From a virus: a stretch of 64,000 nt of DNA. The notes under the pieces are model-generated. The model was not told the origin of the DNA. It did no database searches and saw nothing but the letters and a program-made list of their open reading frames with translations. Below are positions 50,096 to 56,682 of this stretch, one piece after another; the stretch's first letter is position 1, and every line of letters begins with the position of its first letter. The position numbers and the translations under genes are program-made. Where the stretch lies: the IMG/VR virus record IMGVR_UViG_3300025012_000055, positions 1-64,000 of that record; one strand, 5' to 3'.

Positions 50096-52252
50096 ATGAT
50101 AAAAACAATAACATATAAAAAATACAAAGATTTATTAAAACAGAATCTTAATGGGTCCCCAGTAAATATAATAGAACATAGCAATTTTGTAAAAAATTTA
50201 TTTAAATTAGACAAAAAAGTTAATGACCAATTACAAAATAAAAAATATTCAAATAGTTCATGGTCAATTAGAAAACTTGAAATTGATAATTTTTTAAGTT
50301 ATGGAAAAAATAATGTTATTGAGTTTGATAAATTAAATGGATTAGTAGGAATTTTTTCTAAAAATTTTATGGGGAAAACGGTGCTGTGTATCGATTCTTT
50401 ATTGTTTTTATTTTTCAATACAACAACCAGAACATCAAAAAGTGAAGAAATTTTTAATTTATATACAAAGGATGATATTGTAAAAGTAAAAGGTTATATA
50501 AAAATTGATAATTCAAATTATATTATTGAAAGAGAAATAATAAGAAAATGGAAAAAAGATGGGACACCAAATTGTAGTACTGAATTAAATTTTTATAAGG
50601 AATTAGATAATGATATAATAGAAAATTTGGAGGGGGAACAAAGACAAGAAACTGATAAAATAATCAAAAGTAAAATTGGAGATATGGAAGATTTTATTAT
50701 GACTATTTTTACCACTGGTGATAATCTTATGAATTTTATTGAAACAAAACCCACAGAAAGAGGATTATTGTTGTGTAAATTCCTTGGTTTAAATATATTC
50801 AAAGAGAAAGAAGAAATATGTAAAACAATATTTAATGATTGGAAAACAACATTAAAATCAAATTTATATAATATTCCGACTTTAAAAAGTGAAATAGAAG
50901 AATTACAATCAGAAATAAAACAAAAAGAAACTCAGTTAAAAGAAAATAAAGATAAGTTAGTTATTGTTGAAAAAAACATAAAAGATACAAAAGAAACAAA
51001 GGATTCTTTATTATCTTCATTACATCAGGATATTGATGACAAATTATTAAAATCAGATCCTTTATTAATTGAAAATAAAATAAGTGCAATAGAAAAAGAT
51101 GTAACTAATAAAAAAAATGAATTAAAAGAAATTAAATTTAAAATTGATAATATTAAAGTAACATATAGTAAAATAGAACATGAAAAATTAATACAAAAAG
51201 AAAGAGAACTATCCTCAAACGTAACAATATTAAAAAATGATATTGAAAGATTAGAAAAAGATATAAAAGAATTAAAAGAAGGAGAAATTTGTTCCAAATG
51301 TGGTCAATCATTAAAAGGTATTGATCATTCAAAAGAAATAAAAGAATTAAAAATTAAATTAGAATCAAATAATTTATCATATAAAAAATATAAAGAAGAT
51401 TTGAATGGTACAGGACAACAATTAAAAGAATATAATGAAAATAAAGATAAAATAGAACAAAGAGATAAACTCCAACTTAAATTTGATAGAACCGAAATTG
51501 AAATAGATTTATCAAATATAAATTTACAAAAAGAAAATGATAATTTAAAAAACTATCATAAAAATATTGATAAAATTAATCAAAATAATAAAACAAATGA
51601 GAAGATAAGAGATATTAATTTTAAGGTTCATCAACAAGAAACAGATGAAAAAGAATTAATATCAATAATTAGAGAATTTGAAAATATTATTTTAAATAAT
51701 AATAAGGATATTGAAGATAAAATAAAAATAGGAAAAGAAATAAGAGAAGAAGAAAAAATTTATAAAGTTTTTACTATCTATTTAAGTTTGATGGGAAAAA
51801 ATGGAATTTCCAAATCAATTTTACGTGATATGATTCCAAAATTAAATAATGAACTATCCAAATTATTGGAAGGAGTTGCAGAATTCACAGTTGAAGTATC
51901 AATCAATGAAAACAACCAGGAAATGGTATTGGATATGAAAGACAATAAAACTGGACTGATTAAATCATTAAAAACGGGTTCTGGATATGAAAGAACCATT
52001 GCCTCACTTGCATTAAGAGTAGTTTTAAATAAAATAAATTCTCTACCAAAACCAAATTTTATTATTTTTGATGAGCCGTTTGAAAAAGTATCAGAAGAGA
52101 ATTTACAGGAGATGAGTTATTTTCTGGATAGAATAAAAAAGTATTATGATTTAATATTTTTGGTAACATTTAATTCTTTGGTAAAAGATTGGGTATCAAA
52201 TGTTATAACAATAGAAAAAATAAATAATATTTCTACAATTAATTTGAATTAA
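50096..52252 (+). CDS. Rad50/SbcC-like ATPase, gp46-like
   Basis: 718 residues. N-terminal FLSYGKNNVIEFDKLNGLVG then IFSKNFMGKTVLCIDSLLF (Walker A GIFSKNFMGKT, about residue 90). A long coiled coil with a zinc hook CSKCGQSL (about 400) follows. The C-terminal ABC part has the signature KTGSGYERTIASLALRVVL and Walker B NFIIFDEPFEKVSEENL. With gp47-type nuclease it processes DNA ends for recombination-dependent replication. No gp47 homologue is seen in this window. Confidence 0.9.
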   Translation: MIKTITYKKYKDLLKQNLNGSPVNIIEHSNFVKNLFKLDKKVNDQLQNKKYSNSSWSIRKLEIDNFLSYGKNNVIEFDKLNGLVGIFSKNFMGKTVLCIDSLLFLFFNTTTRTSKSEEIFNLYTKDDIVKVKGYIKIDNSNYIIEREIIRKWKKDGTPNCSTELNFYKELDNDIIENLEGEQRQETDKIIKSKIGDMEDFIMTIFTTGDNLMNFIETKPTERGLLLCKFLGLNIFKEKEEICKTIFNDWKTTLKSNLYNIPTLKSEIEELQSEIKQKETQLKENKDKLVIVEKNIKDTKETKDSLLSSLHQDIDDKLLKSDPLLIENKISAIEKDVTNKKNELKEIKFKIDNIKVTYSKIEHEKLIQKERELSSNVTILKNDIERLEKDIKELKEGEICSKCGQSLKGIDHSKEIKELKIKLESNNLSYKKYKEDLNGTGQQLKEYNENKDKIEQRDKLQLKFDRTEIEIDLSNINLQKENDNLKNYHKNIDKINQNNKTNEKIRDINFKVHQQETDEKELISIIREFENIILNNNKDIEDKIKIGKEIREEEKIYKVFTIYLSLMGKNGISKSILRDMIPKLNNELSKLLEGVAEFTVEVSINENNQEMVLDMKDNKTGLIKSLKTGSGYERTIASLALRVVLNKINSLPKPNFIIFDEPFEKVSEENLQEMSYFLDRIKKYYDLIFLVTFNSLVKDWVSNVITIEKINNISTINLN

Positions 52253-52262
52253 AAATAAACTA

Positions 52263-52293
52263 TTGACTTTTTAATTTATTTTATTTATATTTG
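52263..52293 (+). promoter_or_regulatory. Host-type promoter of the tmRNA transcript
   Basis: TTG at 52263-52265, 20-base spacer, TATATTTG at 52286-52293, about 190 bases before the tmRNA. Confidence 0.75.
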
Positions 52294-52401
52294 TAATTTA
52301 GATTATATTTATAAACAAGTTCTTTGAAATTAAAAGATATTATTTATTTAAGTGTTGGTCTTGGAATAATCCAGAAGTAATATAATAGGAGAAACTTAAT
52401 T

Positions 52402-52458
52402 GTGTTATCCCTTCCCATCAACCGTAGTACGTAGTATTACAACGAAGGATAAAAACAC
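52402..52458 (+). ncRNA. Structured leader between promoter and tmRNA
   Basis: Outer stem GTGTTATCCCTTC (52402-52414) with GAAGGATAAAAACAC (52444-52458), allowing small bulges; inner hairpin GTAGTAC/GTATTAC (52424-52440) with a GTA loop. No ORF is present between promoter and tmRNA, so the 190-base leader may be a separate small RNA or a processing element. Confidence 0.45.
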
Positions 52459-52484
52459 AGCTAAAATAAATAATTATATCATAT

Positions 52485-52895
52485 GGGGATGACAGGCATT
52501 GACGTGATCAAAGTAGTCATAAAATATGTGTTTGGCATTCTGGAAAAGACAGAAGAATCGCTTAAATGGCGAATCAAACAAAGGACTCTCAAATGAGATT
52601 GCAAGGTTCTTGGTGTCAGATGAAAATCTGATTTTCAAAAATCAAGAAATTGAATTTGAAATTGCTTAACAAGGTTAAGTCAATTATATTGGAAACAGGA
52701 TAGAGTTAAACTGAATAATCGGGAACAGATTTTAACTGAACATGTTTGTATAATCCAAACAATAAAATAAATCCTGATTAGTTTAGGGTAAAAGTTTGGG
52801 AACGATTCTTTAAAAATTGAACAAAAAATAACACTAAAAAAATATTTTATGTTGAAAGATTAACGGACCCGGTTTTCGAATTACCGGCATCTCCA
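52485..52895 (+). ncRNA. ssrA: Transfer-messenger RNA (tmRNA)
   Basis: The 5' GGGGATG (52485-52491) pairs with CATCTCC (52888-52894), with a G-U third pair as in the alanine-tRNA identity, and discriminator A. GACAGGCATTGACG follows as in tmRNAs; a T-arm-like CCGGT...TTCGAATT...ACCGG is at 52869-52887. The resume site fits TAAAT then GGC (52568), with A at -4. The tag frame runs GESNKGLS... to ...EIEFEIA and TAA (52667-52669), 33 codons. The stop lies in a stem-loop (52660-52686) like helix 5. It rescues stalled ribosomes with host SmpB. No CCA encoded. Confidence 0.85.
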
Positions 52896-52904
52896 CTTTT
52901 TAAT

Positions 52905-52937
52905 CCTTAACGATTAGGCTTGTTAGAGGTTTTTATT
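52905..52937 (+). terminator. Probable terminator of tmRNA
   Basis: CCTTAAC...GTTAGAGG forms a 7-bp stem with one bulge, followed by TTTTTATTT. Confidence 0.55.
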
Positions 52938-52964
52938 TAAAATAATTCACTTTTTATTGATAAT

Positions 52965-53552
52965 ATGAAAGTAGAACCAATATTAAATCAAATACTTGCA
53001 GAATCATCATTATCAAGAGTATGGAATCATACAAATAATGATGATACTTTTGGTATTATTTCTGCATTCAAATTAGATAATTATTGGGTTGAAAATATAA
53101 TTTTACATAGTAATTTAAAAAAAGAAATTAAAAGTAAAGGATATGGTTTCATAGAGTTAGATAGTGGATATAGTTATCTTGATAATACTAATGAGGAAAT
53201 ATCGGTTAGAGAAAGATCATATTTTATTCCAAAAATTACATTTAAAGATATTACTGAATTAGGTAAAAAATATGAACAAGAAACTATTATATTTAAAGAT
53301 AATGAATTTTTTATTTTAGTTAAACCAGATGGTACTATAGAAAAAACATTTTTAAAAGGAAACGGTTATAATTTTAAACCAGAGAATTTAAAAAACGCAT
53401 GGAGTCAATTTATTAGAAGTAAAAACAAAAATGCAATTAAAAAATTTACTTTTAATGTCCAAGAAAGAATTATACCATCAAGAACCGATTCTTATAAAAT
53501 GTTAGGAGAAAATAAAGGTTTAGCAAAAGTAAAATATATTAATTTATTTTAA
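52965..53552 (+). CDS. Widespread phage protein of unknown function
   Basis: 195 residues. ILAESSLSRVWNHTNNDDTF, GIISAFKLDN, LKKEIKSKGYGFIELDSGYS and a C-terminal LGENKGLAK match a pattern I know from many phages ('aL.RVW.H......G.isA.r......N..l...i...GyG.....G.y'). Function unknown. First gene after the tmRNA terminator. Confidence 0.6.
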   Translation: MKVEPILNQILAESSLSRVWNHTNNDDTFGIISAFKLDNYWVENIILHSNLKKEIKSKGYGFIELDSGYSYLDNTNEEISVRERSYFIPKITFKDITELGKKYEQETIIFKDNEFFILVKPDGTIEKTFLKGNGYNFKPENLKNAWSQFIRSKNKNAIKKFTFNVQERIIPSRTDSYKMLGENKGLAKVKYINLF

Positions 53553-53558
53553 AATTTT

Positions 53559-54176
53559 ATGAATAATTTTTTAAAAAATTTTAGAAGATTATCTGGAATT
53601 AAAGAACTTTCATTAACTGAAGAATTTACTGGTTTCAAAAGAATTCATGTTTTAGAAACCGTTGGCAGAGGAATATCCTCTTTACAGCTTAACGGTATTT
53701 CTATTAACAGAGATAATTCAAAAGATAATGTAATAAATTATCAAATAAAAGAAGGAATATTAACAGAAGAAAAAGAATTTGTTTTCCCGGAAAATCAAAA
53801 AGGTGGAATTATTGTTTTTTCTATTGATGTTAATAAAAAGTTTGAATATAAAAATTTAATTGATAAAATTAAAGAATGGTTTAAACAAAAATATCAATCA
53901 TTATTAAACAGAATATTTAAAGATAAAAAATTATCAAAAATTATAAGTAAACATGAAGAAATAACTGGATTTAGCATCGGTAAATTTTTTAAAGGAAGAT
54001 ATAAATCTCCTAATGGAAAACATTATGATGAAACAAGTACATCAATTGAAATAATTGGTATTGGTTCTGAATTATTGGAAATTGTTGCATCAAAAATTGC
54101 TAGTGAATTTAATCAGGAAAGTGTATTAGTAAAAGATTATATAAAAAATGAAATATATTTAGCAAATAAAAAATAA
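53559..54176 (+). CDS. Hypothetical protein with LSGI N-terminal motif
   Basis: 205 residues. The N-terminal NNFLKNFRRLSGIKELSLTE resembles YYDRLRVLSGIPLKEE of the gene at 62736, suggesting a common sorting or assembly signal. Later VFSIDVNKKFEYKNLIDKIK and a C-terminal TSIEIIGIGSELLEIVASKI are typical of the 52965-type neighbours in phages. Function unknown; 6 bases after the upstream gene. Confidence 0.55.
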   Translation: MNNFLKNFRRLSGIKELSLTEEFTGFKRIHVLETVGRGISSLQLNGISINRDNSKDNVINYQIKEGILTEEKEFVFPENQKGGIIVFSIDVNKKFEYKNLIDKIKEWFKQKYQSLLNRIFKDKKLSKIISKHEEITGFSIGKFFKGRYKSPNGKHYDETSTSIEIIGIGSELLEIVASKIASEFNQESVLVKDYIKNEIYLANKK

Positions 54177-54187
54177 TTGATAAATAA

Positions 54188-54225
54188 TTTGGATATGTCA
54201 TTTATTTTACTTACCTTTGTATTTT
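54188..54225 (+). promoter_or_regulatory. Host-type promoter
   Basis: TTTG at 54188-54191, 20-base spacer, TACCTTTG at 54212-54219. Confidence 0.8.
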
Positions 54226-54250
54226 AAAATTAAAATTAACTATTATTTTT

Positions 54251-54451
54251 ATGGATACAAATATAAAAGAACAAATTGATAATATGGATTATGAATCAAT
54301 GTTAAGATTATGGAGATTTAGTCCTGCTGGCCATTCATTATTTCAAGGAGAATCTGGTGAATATTTCAGTAAAAATATGAAAGAAAAACGTGATAAATTA
54401 CCAAATGAAGAACATCCAATCATATCAAAAAGAATAGGTTGGGAAAAATAA
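54251..54451 (+). CDS. Small hypothetical phage protein
   Basis: 66 residues: MDYESMLRLWRFSPAGHSLF then QGESGEYFSKNMKEKRDKL. This 'm...lR..p.gdp.f.g..g.yf...m..kr' pattern is familiar from small phage proteins of unknown function. Own promoter. Confidence 0.6.
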   Translation: MDTNIKEQIDNMDYESMLRLWRFSPAGHSLFQGESGEYFSKNMKEKRDKLPNEEHPIISKRIGWEK

Positions 54452-54463
54452 TTCATTTTATAC

Positions 54464-54500
54464 TTGTTTATTTTAATTATTTTACTTACTTTTGTATCTT
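54464..54500 (+). promoter_or_regulatory. Host-type promoter of tRNA array 1
   Basis: TTG at 54464-54466, 20-base spacer, TACTTTTG at 54487-54494, 25 bases before the leader ORF. Confidence 0.75.
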
Positions 54501-54518
54501 GAAAGTATTTATAATAAA

Positions 54519-54590
54519 ATGAAAAACATAAATTTACATAATCTCCCACAGCTACCCAGTAATAAACATTGGGGTGGAAAACTTATGTAA
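54519..54590 (+). CDS. Leader peptide of tRNA array 1 (candidate attenuator)
   Basis: 23 codons, MKN start and TAA at 54588-54590. Codons 9-13 (54543-54557) are CTC CCA CAG CTA CCC, i.e. Leu-Pro-Gln-Leu-Pro, matching the three tRNAs downstream (Pro UGG, Leu UAG, Gln UUG). Codons 17-19 (CATTGGGGT, 54567-54575) can pair over 9 bases, two of them G.U, with the terminator 5' arm ACCCTGATG (54620-54628). A ribosome stalled on the LPQLP codons would leave that pairing free; one that reaches the stop would block it. Confidence 0.7.
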   Translation: MKNINLHNLPQLPSNKHWGGKLM

Positions 54591-54617
54591 AAAAATTAAA
54601 AAAATACAATAGATTAT

Positions 54618-54657
54618 AAACCCTGATGTTCAATAAAAAAGTCATCAGGGTTTTTTT
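54618..54657 (+). terminator. Intrinsic terminator/attenuator before tRNA array 1
   Basis: AAACCCTGATG (54618-54628) and CATCAGGGTTT (54643-54653) form an 11-bp stem followed by T7. It lies between the leader ORF and the first tRNA. Confidence 0.9.
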
Positions 54658-54676
54658 ATTGATAAAAAATTAAAAT

Positions 54677-54748
54677 ATGGTGTTAGTTCAGAGGCAGAAC
54701 GCTACATTTGGGATGTAGAGGTCGAGATATCATAATTCTCACACCATA
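54677..54748 (+). tRNA. tRNA-Pro (UGG)
   Basis: Acceptor ATGGTGT/ACACCAT pairs fully; D stem GTTC/GAAC; anticodon stem CTACA/TGTAG with loop TTTGGGA. The T-arm is degenerate (GAGAT/TTCTC, loop ATCATAA). No CCA encoded. Confidence 0.8.
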
Positions 54749-54765
54749 CAAAAAAATTAAAAAAT

Positions 54766-54839
54766 ATTCCAGTATCCCAATTGGTAGAGGATATAGTATT
54801 AGAAACTATAAAGTGAGAGTTCGAATCTCTCCTGGAGTA
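54766..54839 (+). tRNA. tRNA with UAG anticodon (Leu expected)
   Basis: Acceptor ATTCCAG/CTGGAGT; anticodon stem ATAGT/ACTAT, loop ATTAGAA; T-arm GAGAG TTCGAAT CTCTC. The variable loop is short, unlike normal tRNA-Leu. One base separates it from the next tRNA. Confidence 0.75.
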
Positions 54840-54840
54840 C

Positions 54841-54914
54841 TACCGGATCTTCTAATTTTGGCAGGAAAGCACCCTTTGAAGGTGATAATATAGGTTAGAT
54901 CCCTACTCTGGTAA
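54841..54914 (+). tRNA. tRNA-Gln (UUG)
   Basis: Acceptor TACCGGA/TCTGGTA (one G.U); D stem TTCT/GGAA; anticodon stem CACC/GGTG with loop CTTTGAA; T-loop TTAGATC. Confidence 0.78.
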
Positions 54915-54945
54915 CTACAAAAATTAAAAAAATATTAGATAATAC

Positions 54946-54982
54946 TTGTTTATTTCAATTATTTTACTTACCTTTGTATTCT
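54946..54982 (+). promoter_or_regulatory. Host-type promoter
   Basis: TTG at 54946-54948, 20-base spacer, TACCTTTG at 54969-54976. Confidence 0.8.
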
Positions 54983-55018
54983 AAATATCTGAATTAATAA
55001 CTTAAAAACCTAAAAAAA

Positions 55019-55225
55019 ATGAAAGATAAACCACAAAAGCCGAAATTGAATACTACTGTTGTTGGCGGTAGTTTTTATTGGGTTAGACCATTTCAAGGAG
55101 ATGAATTTGAACCTGCAAAGGCTAGAGATAGATATGAGAATGGAGAGCTATATTTCTGCTTTACAAACGGTAGTGTGTTGGAAGTAGAGCGCGCTTGGGA
55201 GGTTGAGCCATTAAATTTCAGCTAA
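55019..55225 (+). CDS. Small hypothetical protein (less AT-rich cassette)
   Basis: 68 residues: VVGGSFYWVRPFQGDEFEPA, then ARDRYENGELYFCFTNGSVL. Codon use is visibly less AT-rich than neighbours. Its stop lies in a repeated intergenic element (GCTAACGG...TTACG). Reads like a small phage/plasmid protein of unknown function. Confidence 0.6.
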   Translation: MKDKPQKPKLNTTVVGGSFYWVRPFQGDEFEPAKARDRYENGELYFCFTNGSVLEVERAWEVEPLNFS

Positions 55226-55578
55226 CGGTTTTGGGATTGCTGTCAGGTTTCTTACGGATTAACAACTAAAATATAATTATATGAACGAAGAATTAAGAGT
55301 GATATCACAAAGCTATTGCGGAATGACACCGAAAGATAAAGGATGCAAAACTTGGGCTGAGATGCAACAGAAAATGGCAGATGAATTGGAATGTGTAGTA
55401 AAAAATTATATTGTCCAAGCAAATGTTAGCGGACACTTGTGCCAATGTGGAAATCCGATTGCCAGAACGGAGTGCGATGATTGTTTAGACAATAGAATTA
55501 GATGCAAGTTAGAAAATTAGGTACAATTTCCGCTAACGCATCGGAGATTTATGAAGGATTTTTTACGACTTAAACTAC
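55208..55578. repeat. Repeated intergenic element flanking the 55281 gene
   Basis: 55216-55275 and 55519-55580 share ATTTC-GCTAACG, a GG..ATT middle, TTACG and a CTA-AA end. Copy 1 sits between the 55019 and 55281 genes, copy 2 between the 55281 and 55603 genes. This suggests a modular cassette. Confidence 0.5.
55281..55520 (+). CDS. Small Cys-rich hypothetical protein
   Basis: 79 residues. C-terminal zinc-ribbon-like CQCGNPIARTECDDC. The N-terminal half has SYCGMTPKDKGCKTWAEMQQ. Same less AT-rich composition as the two flanking genes. Function unknown. Confidence 0.6.
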   Translation: MNEELRVISQSYCGMTPKDKGCKTWAEMQQKMADELECVVKNYIVQANVSGHLCQCGNPIARTECDDCLDNRIRCKLEN

Positions 55579-55602
55579 AAATTTAAAAATATAAAAAACA
55601 CA

Positions 55603-55845
55603 ATGACAAAAGAAGAATTGATTACAAAGCAACAACTGGAAATAGAGCAGTATCAAATTGCAATAGAAGAAAACAAAAAACTGCTGAAAAAGATAAAACT
55701 AAATTTCATTGCGATAGGGATGCCGTTAAATGATAACCTATTGCAATTTGATAAGAAGCAGATAAAATGGTGCTTGGAAACATTAGAAATGATTGAACAA
55801 ATTAACTGTACTGTGCTTGACTATGAGGGTGTGTGGGCGGGTTAA
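55603..55845 (+). CDS. Small coiled-coil hypothetical protein
   Basis: 80 residues, N-terminal coiled coil (KQQLEIEQYQIAIEENKKLL), then a short globular part. Third gene of the cassette. Function unknown. Confidence 0.55.
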   Translation: MTKEELITKQQLEIEQYQIAIEENKKLLKKIKLNFIAIGMPLNDNLLQFDKKQIKWCLETLEMIEQINCTVLDYEGVWAG

Positions 55846-55882
55846 AAAGTTTGCGTATAAGTAGGGGATTGTCGCAATATTA

Positions 55883-55919
55883 TTGATTTTTTAAAATATT
55901 TTACTTATATTTGTACTTT
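55883..55919 (+). promoter_or_regulatory. Host-type promoter of tRNA array 2
   Basis: TTG at 55883-55885, 20-base spacer, TATATTTG at 55906-55913, 26 bases before the leader ORF. Confidence 0.75.
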
Positions 55920-55938
55920 GAAACTATTTATTAAGAAA

Positions 55939-56019
55939 ATGAAAAACTGGTTAAACATATCAATTCATAGTAATAGTCGTAATATTATACGACCTGGAAG
56001 GGGTATGTTTATACAATAA
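55939..56019 (+). CDS. Leader peptide of tRNA array 2 (candidate attenuator)
   Basis: 26 codons, MKN start, TAA at 56017-56019. Residues 3-18 are NWLNISIHSNSRNIIR. Thirteen of its 25 post-start codons are read by the seven downstream tRNAs: AAC/AAT (Asn), TGG (Trp), TCA (Ser UGA), ATT (Ile), CAT (His), AGT (Ser GCU), CGT/CGA (Arg). Codons 8-16 (55960-55986) are all cognate, nine in a row. The later segment AAGGGGT (55998-56004) is complementary to ACCCCTT (56044-56050) of the terminator 5' arm, so it can form an antiterminator when the ribosome stalls upstream. Confidence 0.75.
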   Translation: MKNWLNISIHSNSRNIIRPGRGMFIQ

Positions 56020-56040
56020 TCATTTTTAAAAGATATATAA

Positions 56041-56075
56041 AAAACCCCTTGGATTAAGTTTTTAAGGGGTTTTTT
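56041..56075 (+). terminator. Intrinsic terminator/attenuator before tRNA array 2
   Basis: AAAACCCCTT (56041-56050) and AAGGGGTTTT (56064-56073) form a 10-bp stem followed by more T. It separates the leader ORF from tRNA-Asn. Confidence 0.9.
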
Positions 56076-56080
56076 AATTT

Positions 56081-56154
56081 TGGTCTGTAACTCAGAAGTT
56101 TAGAGTGCCAAGCCGTTAACTTGGAAGCCGGGATGGCAGAATTCCCCAGACCAG
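56081..56154 (+). tRNA. tRNA-Asn (GUU)
   Basis: Acceptor TGGTCTG/CAGACCA; D stem ACTC/GAGT; anticodon stem CCAAG/CTTGG with loop CCGTTAA, so position 33 is C rather than the near-universal U. T-arm GGGAT/TTCCC with odd loop GGCAGAA; discriminator G. Confidence 0.75.
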
Positions 56155-56170
56155 CTGGAAATATAAAAAA

Positions 56171-56254
56171 GGAAAAGGACTGGCATGGACGAAGAGATAG
56201 TCTTGAAAACTATTGTGTGTAAAAACATCGTGAGTTCGATTCTCACCTTTTCCG
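56171..56254 (+). tRNA. tRNA-Ser (UGA)
   Basis: Acceptor GGAAAAG/CTTTTCC; anticodon stem ATAGT/ACTAT, loop CTTGAAA; long variable arm; T-arm GTGAG TTCGATT CTCAC; discriminator G as expected for Ser. Confidence 0.88.
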
Positions 56255-56268
56255 CTTTTTTAAAAAAC

Positions 56269-56339
56269 AGGTTCTTGGTGTAATGGCAGCATCTGAAATT
56301 CCAAACTTCAGGGTATGGGTTCGAATCCTATAAAACTTG
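56269..56339 (+). tRNA. tRNA-Trp (CCA)
   Basis: AGGTTCT/AAAACTT acceptor with one mismatch; anticodon loop TTCCAAA; T-arm ATGGG TTCGAAT CCTAT; discriminator G as in bacterial tRNA-Trp. Its last base is shared with the next tRNA. Confidence 0.75.
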
Positions 56340-56428
56340 CGGAAAATAAACCAATCAGGGTATTGGGCCTATTTGCTAAATAGTGCGTTCTGTAAAAAGA
56401 ATGTGTTTCAAATACTCTGTCCTCCGCA
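56339..56428 (+). tRNA. tRNA-Ser (GCU), imperfect
   Basis: GCGGA/TCCGC closes the acceptor but the inner pairs are weak; anticodon stem CTAT/ATAG with loop TTGCTAA; variable arm GTTCT/AGAAT; T-loop TTCAAAT with a poor stem. May be degenerate. Confidence 0.6.
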
Positions 56429-56437
56429 AAATTATAT

Positions 56438-56510
56438 TGACCAGTAGCTCAATTGGTGGAGCAACATTCTGATGAAATGAAGGTCGAAGGTTCAAATCCT
56501 TCCTGGTCAA
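56438..56510 (+). tRNA. tRNA-Ile (GAU)
   Basis: Acceptor TGACCAG/CTGGTCA; D stem GCTC/GAGC; anticodon stem CATT/AATG with loop CTGATGA; T-arm GAAGG TTCAAAT CCTTC; discriminator A. Confidence 0.9.
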
Positions 56511-56519
56511 CAAAAAACT

Positions 56520-56592
56520 ATTTTCTTAGTTTAACTGGATAAAATATTTGGCTACGAACCAAAAGATGAGAGTTCGAATCTTTCAGAAAATA
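56520..56592 (+). tRNA. tRNA-Arg (ACG)
   Basis: Acceptor ATTTTCT/AGAAAAT; anticodon stem TTTGG/CCAAA with loop CTACGAA; T-arm GAGAG TTCGAAT CTTTC; discriminator A. Needs A34-to-I editing to read CGC/CGA. Confidence 0.9.
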
Positions 56593-56607
56593 CATTATAA
56601 TTAATAT

Positions 56608-56682
56608 GGTGCTATTGTTGTAAATTGGTGAGCATAGAAAACTGTGAATTTTCAGGTAAAGGTTCAATTCCTTTATGGCACC
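56608..56682 (+). tRNA. tRNA-His (GUG)
   Basis: Anticodon stem GAAAA/TTTTC with loop CTGTGAA; T-arm AAAGG TTCAATT CCTTT. Acceptor GTGCTAT/ATGGCAC with an encoded G-1 (56608) facing C73 (56682), the HisRS identity pair. Confidence 0.88.

Noticed and set aside
54766-54839. Amber suppressor tRNA
   Set aside because: The anticodon is UAG, which reads CUA (Leu); a suppressor of UAG stops would need CUA. The leader peptide's CTA codon also fits a Leu reading.
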